A DNA stretch of 64,000 nt, taken from Trichomonas vaginalis G3 (lineage: Eukaryota; Parabasalia; Trichomonadida; Trichomonadidae). Below the pieces are notes generated by a model that did no database searches, was not told the DNA's origin, and saw nothing but the letters and a program-made list of their open reading frames with translations. Location: NCBI RefSeq assembly GCF_026262505.1, contig NC_067207.1, positions 25,636,082 through 25,700,081 of the forward strand, in the 5' to 3' direction. Positions 1 to 10,073 of this stretch are shown here, one piece after another. Position 1 is the first letter of the stretch. The number at the start of each line of letters is the position of its first letter. The position numbers and the translations under genes are program-made.

Positions 1-4
1 TTTA

Positions 5-1864
5 GTGGTTATGGCTGATTCAAGAGTTTGCAAGAATGCAACAGAACCAATCAATACATACTCATTCATTCGCGGAAGTTATGACTCGACCATAACCAGA
101 ACAGTAAACGATATATTAAATGATTTGAATATTAAGGTAAGAGTTGAACAGAAGAACGAAGAAATAAAGACTATCATGAATGAAAACAAAGATGTAAACA
201 TTGACGATAAACTTGCCCAGAGCATAGTTGATGGCATCAGTGATTTTGAAGTACATAATGACGGTGGAAACATGAATTTAGAAAAAGAAGTTACATTATT
301 CACACTGTTTCAAGCAATTAATTCGTTACCGGATCATTTAATTAATGAAGCATACGATAACGTTTATAACTTCTGCAGCTTAACTGAAAATGCAAAAAGT
401 AATTTTGAAAAAGCACGTAGTAGATATGCACATTTAATGACTTCTCCATTTGTTTTAGTGAAGATTCTAAAACTTTATCAAAAGGAATATTATGATGAAT
501 ATGTTTTACCTTTATTACGTAAGCCAAAAATAACATTTGATATCAAACTTGATGACTCGTTTTTGATAACAGATATTAGACGCAAGGCTGAAAATCATCA
601 GTATAAAAACAGTTCTGAAGTAATTGAGGATTTATCACGTGTAATCCGTTTTGTAGATTGTGGAAACAAATATTTCATTCAAAAGGACTATAATATCCAC
701 GACAAAATGAATCAAATATCATTCGTTCTTCAATCAAACATGAAAGAGTCACTCAAAATGATTAAATTATTTAAAGAAGAAGGTAAAACAATAACAGCAT
801 GGGATGTACTACTAAATCAATTATCCTCATTAACCGTTAAGGGTGTTTGCTTTAAATCTGATTCTCCAGATGTTTTCTCAACGTTTCAAGGTTATAAATA
901 CAACGTTCTCGAAAAGCCTGATTACTCAAAAATTGAGATGTTTATGGATTTCATTAAAGAAGCCATTTGTGATAATAACGATGAAGTGTATAAATACCTA
1001 CTCGGCTGGATTGCATCAATGATTCAACATCCTGGAATCAAGAATGAAACAGCAATTATTTTGAAAGGACTTCAGGGAACAGGTAAAAACAGATTTACAG
1101 ACATTATTTCTGAACTCCTCGCTGGTTATTCATGTAAAAACATTACTGAAATAGGTGAGCTAACGGGTAATTTCAATTCAGTTGTTGAAAATAAAATGTT
1201 TCTTGTACTTAATGAACTCAAGAATGTAGGTGAAGATAGACTCGCAAACTTCAACGCTTTGAAATCAATTATAACGGATAATGAGATTAGAATTAATGAA
1301 AAGAATCAACCCAGAAGAACAGCACAGAACGTTGCAAACTTCATTTTCGTAACTAACAACGTCTACCCTGTCAAAATTAAAGTTGGAGACAGAAGATACG
1401 TAGTTTTAAGGGTTAATGGTAAATTCAAGGGTCAATTTGATTACTTCAAGAATTTGATGGATTCATGCACAAAGGAATTTTATGATAACCTTTTAACATA
1501 TTTTATCAATTACGACCTTTCATCATTTAATGTACGAATCATACCGATGACTGAAGCCAAACAAGATTTAATTGAATTATCAACAAATCCTTTAGATGTA
1601 TGGATAAATACACATTATGATGAATTGTGTGCGGGTATGACGTGTAAAAATGCTCTATTCTGCAAACCATCAGACATGAAAGACAAAAAATTTCAAATGA
1701 GCATTAAGGATAAATGTGATAGGAAACATAGAAGAATAGACGATAAACAAACATGGTGTTATGTTTTGAAAGAAGAAATGAAAGGATTATATAAACAGGT
1801 TGAACCAAACGATAATGAGGATTCATTTACTGACGATGAAATACCTGTAAATGATGCTTTATAA
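5..1864 (+). CDS. SF3-type helicase of Polinton A, 5' end at window edge
   Basis: The product is at least 619 residues. A Walker A motif (GLQGTGKN) lies near residue 355, a Walker B-like strand ending in an acidic pair (FLVLNE) near 400, and a hydrophobic strand ending in Asn (FIFVTNN) near 446. These are the A, B and C motifs of superfamily 3 helicases, as in the D5-like primase-helicases of large DNA viruses. Such enzymes unwind DNA at replication forks. The reading frame is open to the window edge, so the true start may lie upstream; an ATG is present at 11. A primase domain could precede it but cannot be seen. It is the only visible plus-strand replication gene. Trichomonad Polintons usually rely on protein-primed polymerase B, so a helicase here is notable. 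The frame appears whole. Confidence 0.75.
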   Translation: MVMADSRVCKNATEPINTYSFIRGSYDSTITRTVNDILNDLNIKVRVEQKNEEIKTIMNENKDVNIDDKLAQSIVDGISDFEVHNDGGNMNLEKEVTLFTLFQAINSLPDHLINEAYDNVYNFCSLTENAKSNFEKARSRYAHLMTSPFVLVKILKLYQKEYYDEYVLPLLRKPKITFDIKLDDSFLITDIRRKAENHQYKNSSEVIEDLSRVIRFVDCGNKYFIQKDYNIHDKMNQISFVLQSNMKESLKMIKLFKEEGKTITAWDVLLNQLSSLTVKGVCFKSDSPDVFSTFQGYKYNVLEKPDYSKIEMFMDFIKEAICDNNDEVYKYLLGWIASMIQHPGIKNETAIILKGLQGTGKNRFTDIISELLAGYSCKNITEIGELTGNFNSVVENKMFLVLNELKNVGEDRLANFNALKSIITDNEIRINEKNQPRRTAQNVANFIFVTNNVYPVKIKVGDRRYVVLRVNGKFKGQFDYFKNLMDSCTKEFYDNLLTYFINYDLSSFNVRIIPMTEAKQDLIELSTNPLDVWINTHYDELCAGMTCKNALFCKPSDMKDKKFQMSIKDKCDRKHRRIDDKQTWCYVLKEEMKGLYKQVEPNDNEDSFTDDEIPVNDAL

Positions 1865-1894
1865 AGTATGATTGGAATTTATTTTTGCATTAAT

Positions 1895-2484
1895 CCTGCT
1901 GTGTTGTCAAAATGTCATGTTGTCTCATTTTTTCAGAGAAGTTCATTAACCTGGTAGCACATGGTAACATGGTAGCACCTTCAGTTCTTCAAAAATAATT
2001 CATAAATGCCTTCCTCCTGCTGTGTTGTCAAAATGTCATGTTGTCTCATTTTTTCAGAGAAGTTCATTAACCTGGTAGCACATGGTAACATGGTAGCACC
2101 TTCAGTTCTTCAAAAATAATTCATAAATGCCTTCCTCCTGCTGTGTTGTCAAATGTCATGTTGTCTCATTTTTTCAGAGAAGTTCATTAACCTGGTAGCA
2201 CATGGTAACATGGTAGCACCTTCAGTTCTTCAAAAATAATTCATAAATGCCTTCCTCCTGCTGTGTTGTCAAAATGTCATGTTGTCTCATTTTTTCAGAG
2301 AAGTTCATTAACCTGGTAGCACATGGTAACATGGTAGCACCTTCAGTTCTTCAAAAATAATTCATAAATGCCTTCCTCCTGCTGTGTTGTCAAAATGTCA
2401 TGTTGTCTCATTTTTTCAGAGAAGTTCATTAACCTGGTAGCACATGGTAACATGGTAGCACCTTCAGTTCTTCAAAAATAATTA
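1895..2484. repeat. 121-bp tandem repeat, about five copies
   Basis: A unit beginning CCTGCTGTGTTGTC recurs at 1895, 2016, 2137, 2257 and 2378, so the period is 120-121 bp. The last copy is cut short near 2484. Copies are nearly identical, differing by single-base indels. Each contains a run rich in CATGGTAACATGGTAGCAC and TTCATTAACC. It fills the gap between the helicase and fibre genes, which converge here. No spacers alternate with the units, so it is not a CRISPR array. It could be a minisatellite produced by slippage, or a functional site in the element. Confidence 0.95.
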
Positions 2485-2581
2485 ATTATTGAATAACCTG
2501 AAACCATTAACGTAAACATTTATTTCTGCAGTTCATCCATTACTTCATTACCTAATTAATTACAGACATAAAATATATTTA

Positions 2582-2635
2582 GTTCATTCGGTAAGCCTTG
2601 ACCCAAAGGTCTGGGCTCAAGCACATTCAATGAAC
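2582..2635. other. nested hairpin at the 3' end of the fibre gene
   Basis: An outer stem GTTCATT / AATGAAC encloses an imperfect inner stem in which GCCTTGACCC faces GGGCTCAAGC. The structure overlaps and follows the minus-strand stop codon of the fibre gene at 2627. Similar stem-loops lie near other Polinton gene ends in this window, so a role in 3' end formation is possible. That role is inferred. Confidence 0.5.
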
Positions 2636-3690
2636 GCGGTACCATGCGAATACAGTCACAAATGGTGGCATATAATCTTTACCCAAGCCTGTTGGATTTG
2701 TTGTGAAAGTGTGTGAATGATTTCCTGCGGTTCCACAGAAAATACCTGTGCTTGAATCTACTGGGTCAGTTGTGATATCATATCTATTCATTCCCCATCT
2801 ATCCGAACCCGCTGCAAGATTTATATAACCTCTTTTTGTTATTGAATGTGAATGATTACCTGTTGTGTTTGTCGTTCCTGTATGAGTGTGCGGTGGAAGG
2901 TTTGCTTCTTTAATTTTCTTCGAACCTCCTGTTTGCTTTGAATATCTAGCACAGTATAAGAATTTATCTACAATCTGCTTCCACGTACCAAAACCTAAAA
3001 CACTTGCTGGATTTGTTGAGTTCATTGACGTATAAATAGAACCAACAGGATATAATGTTTGAAGTATTTCATTTTTCATGCTTGTAATCACATCATTTAC
3101 TTCCGACTTCTTTGCATAATTTTCATCAACATATGTTTTATCTGCTTTAAGGTCTAAACATCCTGAAACCCATTCTGTATCGGCTTTAACTTTAAAAGTC
3201 TCAAATGTCCATTCATGATACCATTCAACCTTTTCTTTAATTTCATTATCTTTTTCATCAACATAAACCAAATTTGCCTTCTTATTTAACTCACTATCCA
3301 CATATTCCTTATCCACCTCTTCATTATGTCATTTAGGAAACCTTCTATGAATTCCTCATTTAAATTAAATCTTCCAATCTTCAAAACTTTAGGAAATGCA
3401 TTTAATGCGTAATATCTCTGTTCTTCTGGTGGAATTGATGTTATATCATCCGTTATTCCTTTAATTTTTGAATTCATAAATAAAATTTCTTTTATATTTG
3501 ATATCACTGCACCACCTTTGCAAACGAATTCGAAATGGTCATTTTTCAATACTATCTCCAAATCTCCATATTTCAACCTTTGCGTTTGTTCTGCCGTCTT
3601 TGAATTATATGCATATATGGCGTATGTAATGGTCTGAAGGACCTGGGTGTTTTGTGCCTTAAGTTGTTGTGGTTGCTGTTGTTTAATCAT
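2627..3690 (-). pseudogene. fibre-like attachment protein of Polinton A (collar-type tip)
   Basis: The C-terminal part carries the hallmarks of phage short-tail-fibre and collar proteins: YPVGSIYTSMNSTNPASVLG followed by GTWKQI, then His-rich NHSHS and GNHSHTF patches and a PPFVTVFAWYRV-type end. The His-rich patches resemble the metal-binding knots of such fibre tips. The N-terminal part starts with a Gln-rich stretch and YAIYAYNSK, like the start of the fibre gene in element B (IAAYAYETN). The gene appears broken, about one break. It probably served host-cell attachment from a virion vertex, by analogy with phage fibres. The DNA for the tip matches element B closely while the shaft does not. 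Confidence 0.7.
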
Positions 3691-3714
3691 TTATTATGAT
3701 TTAAAAATAAATAT

Positions 3715-4429
3715 TTAATCCGTTATCTCATCAGCTATTTTCTCTATTTGAAATTGCCATAATATTTCATTCATAAATTCTAAATCACAATCAAATAGGT
3801 CAGTTATTCTAAATTTAATATTTGATAAATCTTTTGAATGAAGAATAAATGAATTCCCGGATAATTGAAACGGATATGATAAAGAAAATGTGTTTAAGTT
3901 GATGGATAAAATGTTTTGTATTGATGGGTAAGAGTTAGGGTCTAATGTTTGATGTGAAAATCTCATTGGGGTATTAACTTTATCACATTTGATTAAAATG
4001 AAATTGGAACCAGTGTCAGAATACAAAACATCCCCAACATCTTTTTCAAAATTTAATATCCCCAACAATGAACGAAGATGAGGAGTACAAAATTTAATTT
4101 TCAGCGGGAATTTAATAAGGTTATTTATTTCATCAAGTTCAAAAAGTTTATCGGGTTTTGATTTAAAATTTTCTTCATACCATACATACGATAAATGATT
4201 CATTTAAATAACTTAAAATCATGTTAATATCCCATTTCGCTATCACATTATTTATATACATATCATACGTTTTTTCATGGTCATCTTTAATAAATGATAT
4301 ATAATCTGAAGTGTCTAAAAGAATGGGATTAAATTTACCACTCACAGAAACGAGAGTAACATTATAAATTCCGCTAACTGTTAAATTTAATTCACAGCTA
4401 TTATTCGAAATAATATTGATAATTGACAT
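3715..4429 (-). pseudogene. minor-capsid-like protein of Polinton A
   Basis: The C-terminal part reads LSNIKFRITDLFDCDLEF near its end, matching the pattern LKDMQFRLVDFQGEPVEL in the 27647-28411 product of element B. Both are beta-rich and of similar layout, so they are one family. In Polinton-like viruses a single-jelly-roll minor capsid (penton) protein is expected next to the other virion genes, and this is the best candidate, but that identity is inferred. The gene looks broken, about one break. It lies head-to-tail with the fibre gene on the minus strand. Confidence 0.45.
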
Positions 4430-4448
4430 TTTTATTACGATTAAAAAT

Positions 4449-4838
4449 ATGGTAAAGCGTTATTTTCCAGTGATAAATAAAACTAGAATAAGATTACCGC
4501 AAGAATTCATAAATTCAACGAATAAGAAATTCATTCATGTTATAAATTTTAGTGTTTTCAGAAAATATGAGTCAATGTCATATTCATCAACAGGTTATAT
4601 TTCACTTCATTCAAATTTAGTTCAATCAAACCCATATAATGACCATTTCATAAGATTTTCAGATGGTATTAAAAATGTAATTGATAGATTAAAATATGAA
4701 CAGATTGACAATATCGAATTTTTGGAATTTTGGTTTAAATATCCCGATGGAAAAAAGATTGAAGTTAAAGATAAAGCTGATACTATAACAAAAACAATTA
4801 CAATGACCGATCCGATAGTGGGGAACAAAAAGAAATAA
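4449..4838 (+). CDS. small Polinton protein, possible virion component
   Basis: The product is 129 residues from the ATG at 4449; the same frame opens slightly earlier only with a TTG. It is rich in beta-prone segments and has a phrase FWFKYPDGKKIEVKD near the C-terminus, the kind of strand-turn-strand seen in jelly-roll minor capsid proteins. I do not recognise the family. It is divergent from the gene ending at 4429 and convergent with the one at 4924, so it is a lone plus-strand gene among minus-strand virion genes. The frame appears whole. Confidence 0.55.
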   Translation: MVKRYFPVINKTRIRLPQEFINSTNKKFIHVINFSVFRKYESMSYSSTGYISLHSNLVQSNPYNDHFIRFSDGIKNVIDRLKYEQIDNIEFLEFWFKYPDGKKIEVKDKADTITKTITMTDPIVGNKKK

Positions 4839-4923
4839 AACAAACGATAGAAACTGGTGAAAGGTCAATTATTATTGATTATGATTCAAAGGATTATTAT
4901 TCGATAATGTTAATGCTTGAATA

Positions 4924-5595
4924 TTAAATAGCCTTAACAAAGAATTTTTCAAGTGATATTTTATATTCATCAACTATTTTATTATAAATATCATTATATG
5001 TTAAATGAAGTTCAGTTGTTGTTCCGTTCTTTGATATCTTAATTGTGCTAATATCCTTTATAGGATTTATTTTTGCAACTGTTCCACAGCATGAAACCTC
5101 ATCATCTATGAAAAATTGAATCTTAACGTCTGAATCTTGAACATCACAAAGAATGGCGATAATGTGAATTAATGATTCATAAGGTAAAATAATTAAACCG
5201 GATTGGTCAATTAAATTTATTATTGAATCATAATTATTAATTATTATATCACGGTAAATTTTCATTAATTCTGAATTAATGTCTATTTTATATGGGTTCT
5301 CGATGTTTGATGAAAGAGGTGGGGGGTATGTTGGATAAGTGGGAATTTCAACGGGTTCTTTACCGGGTTCAGATAAAATGATTGGGTCTCCATTCTCATG
5401 GTTTTCTTCATTCTCCTCATTCTTCGGTAAGTCACGAGTTAATAAATTTGGTTGAGTTGCTGACCTTGTTAATTCGGGGCTAACATTAACTTTAACATTT
5501 TGAATAATTCGTGATTTATCATCATTTACGTTATAACCAACCGTAATCTCTGCTTTTGCGTTAGTGTTCTTTTGACTAGTGAAACGTCTTCTCAT
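4924..5595 (-). CDS. conserved Polinton protein with a Cys-Cys-Gly motif
   Basis: The product is 223 residues. The first half is low in order and Pro/Glu-rich. The second half has a compact domain with EVSCCGTVAKI followed by strands and a helix near EYKISLEKFF. The gene at 28675-29289 in element B has the same layout (EIECCGQTPLFMKI, then EYKLCLKYV), so this is a conserved gene of these elements. Function is unknown. Position next to capsid genes suggests a structural or assembly role, which is inference. The frame appears whole. Confidence 0.65.
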   Translation of the reverse strand: MRRRFTSQKNTNAKAEITVGYNVNDDKSRIIQNVKVNVSPELTRSATQPNLLTRDLPKNEENEENHENGDPIILSEPGKEPVEIPTYPTYPPPLSSNIENPYKIDINSELMKIYRDIIINNYDSIINLIDQSGLIILPYESLIHIIAILCDVQDSDVKIQFFIDDEVSCCGTVAKINPIKDISTIKISKNGTTTELHLTYNDIYNKIVDEYKISLEKFFVKAI

Positions 5596-5628
5596 TTATA
5601 ATCGAATAAAAAAAATATATTTAAACTT

Positions 5629-6525
5629 TTATTTTGCTGGAACTTTTGAATCTATTATTCCCTGTATTTGTTCATGAAGTTGATTTTTAGCTGTTTCATC
5701 GTAATTAATAGACCTAATATATTCATTAATTGCATTCTTATAATCATCTGATTTCTCAAATTTTCTTTTATCTGATTCCTTAACTAAATCATAAGTTAAA
5801 CCACGTTGCTGATATAATGGTTTCTTAATTAAATCTTTGAATGCTTGAGATAAAGCACCTGATGCAATTCTTGCTACTATAATTGGTTGGAATTGCTGTT
5901 TAAGTTCATCTTTAACATTTGCGAAAACTGGATCGAATAAAGCAACTTTAAAGAATTTCTTAGCTGAAATTTCAGGTCTAATATTTGCATATTGACCATC
6001 AAACTGGTTAGAATATCGTGGTAATCCATCCGGTCCCTCTTCAACAGCATTTAATTCTTCATTGAAATAAGAATATGGATTAACGGTATGAATTAATTGG
6101 ACCATTTTCACCTTCTCAATGTATTGTTTAACAGCTTTTCCATTTTCATCAAATTGCATAGGATAACGTTCATTATATGCTTTACGTTTAGGATAATCAG
6201 TTATAGTTAATTTATAACCATTTATGACTTTAATATTACCTTGACCATCAGTAACGAAAACTTCATTTATACCATCAGGTTTTCCATTTGGACCCGTAAT
6301 GTCTGCTTCGTGTGCTTCCCAATTTGGACCTTGACGTTTGGCATATGCTTGAGCTTCTGGTAATGTTAAAACGTTTCTCATTTGTTTAACATCTTTTTGA
6401 AGACCAGCAACAATATGAACTAATTCTTTCATTCCATCAGGAACTTTCATAGTTCTATTATATGCACCCCTTTTGTTTGTCCCTTGTTTTAATGGAACCT
6501 GTAGAAGATTTACCATTTCTGTCAT
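5629..6525 (-). CDS. conserved Polinton protein of unknown function
   Basis: The product is 298 residues, starting with a basic segment and then a helical part ([11 protein letters not shown]). A central beta-rich part contains [20 protein letters not shown], and a long helical tail ends in SKVPAK. I see no catalytic motif and no membrane segment. It sits between the Cys-Cys-Gly gene and the packaging ATPase, all on the minus strand with short AT-rich spacers, so it is probably part of the virion or packaging group. No counterpart is visible in element B. The frame appears whole. Confidence 0.6.
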   Translation of the reverse strand: MTEMVNLLQVPLKQGTNKRGAYNRTMKVPDGMKELVHIVAGLQKDVKQMRNVLTLPEAQAYAKRQGPNWEAHEADITGPNGKPDGINEVFVTDGQGNIKVINGYKLTITDYPKRKAYNERYPMQFDENGKAVKQYIEKVKMVQLIHTVNPYSYFNEELNAVEEGPDGLPRYSNQFDGQYANIRPEISAKKFFKVALFDPVFANVKDELKQQFQPIIVARIASGALSQAFKDLIKKPLYQQRGLTYDLVKESDKRKFEKSDDYKNAINEYIRSINYDETAKNQLHEQIQGIIDSKVPAK

Positions 6526-6565
6526 GTTTAATTATAAATAAAAAATAAAAATTAATTATAAAAAG

Positions 6566-7391
6566 TTAATCAAATTTAACACTTCCTTTATTTAAATCAA
6601 CTATTATTTTTCCATGTTCACCTAATTGCTGATATTGTGTGTAAAGTTCATTAATGCTCATTGGTAAATTCACTTGATAAAGCATAACGTTCAACTGTTG
6701 ACGACTAAACCCACTGAAAATGAAAAGTGTTGATAGATTTGATTTAATGTTTGTGCTTAATGCTTTGAAGTATTGAACAGCCATGAAGAATGAACACTGA
6801 ATGTGTCGACATTGAGTTAATAACTGATTAAAATATGATTTCTCATTTGTTATTAGTTTTGATTTCACTGCATCATCTAGAAAAATGAGTGAATGCAAAA
6901 ATTCTCTATCAAAATTTGAAATAGAAAGTGTTTCAAATAATTCATCCGTTGTTTATCAATAATTTTATCCTCTAATCCTTGCTTCTTGATTGTATTATAT
7001 AATTCTTTATACATTAAAAAGTTTTTTAAATAATCTTCTGCTTCTTCTTGTGATAAATAAATAATTGGAATTTTGATTAAATGCTTTAAAGATTCAAATG
7101 TATCATCTGAAGGTGAACCTGAACGGTTGATATAAATTAACACATGTGAATGGGGGAAGTGTTAGCAATAATGATAATTTGTTTTAATATCGTTAATGTT
7201 TTACCTTTATTTTGTTTACCAATTGCTGCAGTGATTGAATTTAAGTAACATTCAGAATATGGAATTTTCATTAATTTTTCCTTAGATAGAGCATTTCTAT
7301 TATCACTCAATGCTTCATTAATCATATCATCTACGTATGTATTATATACTCCTGCTAATTCTTCATAAGGGGTGGATGAATTTAAATCCAT
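6566..7391 (-). pseudogene. packaging ATPase (FtsK/HerA type) of Polinton A
   Basis: A Walker A motif (GKQNKGKT) and a Walker B-like strand (SLIFLDDA) are present in the order and spacing expected of the A32-like packaging ATPases of Polintons and large DNA viruses. These enzymes pump DNA into capsids. Placement immediately downstream of the major capsid gene on the same strand is typical of the family. The gene appears broken, about two breaks. A related ATPase lies at 29713-30596 in element B. Confidence 0.7.
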
Positions 7392-7415
7392 TTAATCAAA
7401 AATAAATTTATAATT

Positions 7416-9056
7416 TTAAACATTTCTATTCATCAATATTTCATCATATGAACTTCTATACTGTGGTGGTGTACCTGTTGGATGATATTTCAAACCTTCA
7501 TCCGGTGTCCATGTCCAATATGTAGTCCTAGTAAACCAAACCTGAGGAGGATTTGTCACCTTTGAACAGTAAGTGTCATTTTCACCCTGAATGATTGGAT
7601 AAGCTTTCACTTGTACTGTAACTTGTGAGTTGAAAGTTTCTAATCCATCAAAGAATATACCCGCTCCATCACGTTGAACTGGAATAGTGCATAAGAATGA
7701 AGTTTGGTCTTTCCATGTTCTAGCTAATGGCGTGCCATTATCATCATTCAGTGGTCTAGTTAATGAGTCCTCGTATTCTTCTGTGCATTCATTCACTCCA
7801 TCTAAATCAGAAGCTTGAAGCATACGTGTAAAGAATATGTCGCCCACTGTGGTCATCGCTTGATCGGGGAAGTTTCTGGAATCTATAGTGACCTGAAGAC
7901 CTCGAAGCATTGGATTTTCTAAAACTGTTCTTTGCATTGCATTCTTCGGAAATGTTAACACAACATCTGTAACATTATGAAGAGCGTATGAGAAATCTGA
8001 GCTGATACCTTCAGGAGTGATGCAACCTCCATTTAGTGAACGAACGTCAATATGTTGAGCTGGAATCATGAATGGATCTTCCTTACTGAATAAACGTGGT
8101 ATTGCTTTAACTGATTCTTCAATTAAACCGTATCCTGGTGTAATGCATTTATCCTCTAAAACTTCCATCTTTGTGCATGAAATAATAACGTCATCAACTG
8201 TTGCGTCAGCAGATGTAGCGGCTAAGCTTGTAATTAATTTGGCAGGAAGTCCGATTTGTTGGAATTTGCGATCATATTTATAAACATGATTCATAATCTT
8301 TTCATAATTTTCATCAGTTATCTTTTCATAAACGTAATTTTGTAAATCAGCAACTCTTAACGGGTCAACCTGACAAAATACTAAAGTATCCCTGAAAACA
8401 TAATATTTAAGAATGATATCACCAAATGATTTAGGATAATCATCAAACGCCTGAAATGCTAACAAATCATTTACCGGAATAATCATATCAAAAGTGACAT
8501 CAACTTCTTCATTTGCGTTCTTGAAAACTTCTGAAGGGTCAATATATTTACCACATACTGAGTTATCATATTTTTGAACATTATTATATAACGAATGAAC
8601 AAACTTTTTAACTTTCCTTTCTGATTTTGGTTTATATGTTGCAAATGCGAAAGATTCACGGGCGCAATCCATCTGAAGATAACCGGCATCACCTCTTTCA
8701 GTTTCTACTTCTAATTGTTTAAAGCTTTGATTTGATGATTTGTAACCAACGAATAAACGCATGCATTTAAAAGCGGCATCACATGTGAAAGCTTTATTTG
8801 AAACTAGAGTTGCTTTAACTTTGCGTTTAATATATGTGTCACCTAATTGGTTCACATCATGAGCCGGATTTGTAATTCTTAAATGAGTTTGTTTATCATC
8901 AAAATATGGAGCATCAGAGTCATAGCATGAACTTTCAAGTTCTCTATAATATCTTCTACCGTCATTCTTTGCGAATATTTCATTTATCTTTTCGAATGAA
9001 TGAAACACATTTCCATTAATCGGTTTGGTGTTTGGCACTAAATAGTTAGTCGTCAT
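7416..9056 (-). CDS. major capsid protein of Polinton A (double jelly-roll type)
   Basis: The product is 546 residues, the usual size for Polinton major capsid proteins. It is beta-rich throughout, with Pro/Gly/Asn-rich loops and no catalytic motif, and phrases such as DVVLTFPKNAMQRTVLENP that suit capsid beta-strands. It is the largest gene of the virion block and lies directly before the packaging ATPase on the same strand, the arrangement known from Polintons. The frame appears whole. The call rests on size, composition and position, since sequence identity to known capsids cannot be measured here. No counterpart is visible in element B. Confidence 0.7.
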   Translation of the reverse strand: MTTNYLVPNTKPINGNVFHSFEKINEIFAKNDGRRYYRELESSCYDSDAPYFDDKQTHLRITNPAHDVNQLGDTYIKRKVKATLVSNKAFTCDAAFKCMRLFVGYKSSNQSFKQLEVETERGDAGYLQMDCARESFAFATYKPKSERKVKKFVHSLYNNVQKYDNSVCGKYIDPSEVFKNANEEVDVTFDMIIPVNDLLAFQAFDDYPKSFGDIILKYYVFRDTLVFCQVDPLRVADLQNYVYEKITDENYEKIMNHVYKYDRKFQQIGLPAKLITSLAATSADATVDDVIISCTKMEVLEDKCITPGYGLIEESVKAIPRLFSKEDPFMIPAQHIDVRSLNGGCITPEGISSDFSYALHNVTDVVLTFPKNAMQRTVLENPMLRGLQVTIDSRNFPDQAMTTVGDIFFTRMLQASDLDGVNECTEEYEDSLTRPLNDDNGTPLARTWKDQTSFLCTIPVQRDGAGIFFDGLETFNSQVTVQVKAYPIIQGENDTYCSKVTNPPQVWFTRTTYWTWTPDEGLKYHPTGTPPQYRSSYDEILMNRNV

Positions 9057-9124
9057 TTATTAATAAATAAAAAATCAAAATTAAAAGATGAAAATGAATT
9101 TTAATTTTGATGAAATAATCAACT

Positions 9125-9340
9125 ATGGCTGCAGGTATATTTAAGAAACTGTGGGATAAAGTAAAAAGAGGAGTGAGTAAAGTTTGGGAAACATTGAAGA
9201 AGGGGGCAAATTGGATATTTAAGAATAAAGAAGCAATTAGTGACATTGCTGAATCAATAACACCAAAAGCTGCCCCAATAAGAGAAGTATTAAATAAAGG
9301 AGAAAAAGTTTATCAAAGACTTCAACCGATACTAAGATAA
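9125..9340 (+). CDS. small basic amphipathic Polinton protein
   Basis: The product is 71 residues and starts MAAGIFKKLWDKVKRG, an amphipathic basic helix. It closely resembles the start of the next gene on the other strand (MAAGFFKKLWDGIKKA). Small amphipathic proteins of this kind in adenoviruses and Polinton-like viruses disrupt membranes or line the capsid. That role is inferred here. It is divergent from the capsid gene, sharing a short AT-rich upstream region. Confidence 0.6.
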   Translation: MAAGIFKKLWDKVKRGVSKVWETLKKGANWIFKNKEAISDIAESITPKAAPIREVLNKGEKVYQRLQPILR

Positions 9341-9369
9341 AAATAATTTTAAAATAATTTATTTTTCCA

Positions 9370-9606
9370 CTATCTACCTCCTATTTTATTAAGTATTCCT
9401 TCAGCTATTCCACCAATTGCGTTACCTGCTTGTGCTCCCATCGCCGGATTACCTGCTTTAGTACCTAATACTCCACCTATGATAGTTCCTGCCGTTTTCG
9501 CTACTGGTGCCAAAAAGTTTGCAACGGGTTTAATAATATTTTTATGAACCCAACCCGCAGCTTTCTTAATTCCATCCCATAATTTTTTAAAGAATCCTGC
9601 CGCCAT
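9370..9606 (-). CDS. small amphipathic Polinton protein with Gly/Ala-rich tail
   Basis: The product is 78 residues. An N-terminal amphipathic helix (MAAGFFKKLWDGIKKAAG) is followed by a Gly/Ala-rich hydrophobic stretch with GTIIGGVLGTKAGNPAMG. The start is shared with the 71-residue gene at 9125, so the two are likely duplicates that have diverged in their tails. The Gly-rich tail resembles membrane-active peptides and the product encoded just left of the Kolobok insertion in element B. A membrane-lytic or minor virion role is possible but not shown. Confidence 0.6.
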   Translation of the reverse strand: MAAGFFKKLWDGIKKAAGWVHKNIIKPVANFLAPVAKTAGTIIGGVLGTKAGNPAMGAQAGNAIGGIAEGILNKIGGR

Positions 9607-9672
9607 AGTTGATTTAATATTAATTAAAAAATATATTTCATCACTTATATTCTAATTTTTATTTAATGATAA

Positions 9673-10041
9673 ATGAAACCGATTTTAAAAATAAATGAAA
9701 CAGAGGAGGAAGAAATAAATGAAAGTGAAGATGTTCAACAAAAAATAAACGTTGTTAAACCAATTACTGAAATAAAAATTTTTTCATCTGTTGAAGAATT
9801 TAATGACTATTATGCTAATAATAAAAAATTATTTGAAGAATTGACAACGTGTAAATTGAATAAAATGTTTAAAGTTGATGGATTCAAAATTTCAAAAATA
9901 AAAGGAGTGGTTAGTTTGAAATCTATTCCTCAATCAAGAATCACCTCATTAATGAAAATAGATGATTTAACAAAAAGAATAGAAGAGATTGAAGAAAGAA
10001 TGAATCAAATAATTGATTTCATAAATTCAAATAATCATTAG
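9673..10041 (+). CDS. small acidic/coiled-coil Polinton protein
   Basis: The product is 122 residues, with an acidic N-terminus (ETEEEEINESED), a central globular part (FNDYYANNKKLFEELTTCKL) and a C-terminal coiled-coil helix (LTKRIEEIEERMNQIIDFI). I do not recognise it. It is the last gene before the terminal sequence of the element. The frame appears whole. Confidence 0.6.
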   Translation: MKPILKINETEEEEINESEDVQQKINVVKPITEIKIFSSVEEFNDYYANNKKLFEELTTCKLNKMFKVDGFKISKIKGVVSLKSIPQSRITSLMKIDDLTKRIEEIEERMNQIIDFINSNNH

Positions 10042-10073
10042 TTTCTTAAAGTTCTATGTTGATTCTGAGACAT

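Noticed and set aside
1895-2484. CRISPR array.
   Set aside because: Units are contiguous 121-bp copies without unique spacers and there are no cas genes; it is a tandem repeat.
2627-3690. Bacteriophage or bacterial contamination, because of the phage-collar fibre.
   Set aside because: The fibre genes lie inside elements with Polinton capsid, ATPase, integrase and ends, on a contig with clear parabasalid host genes; a related tip occurs in both elements.
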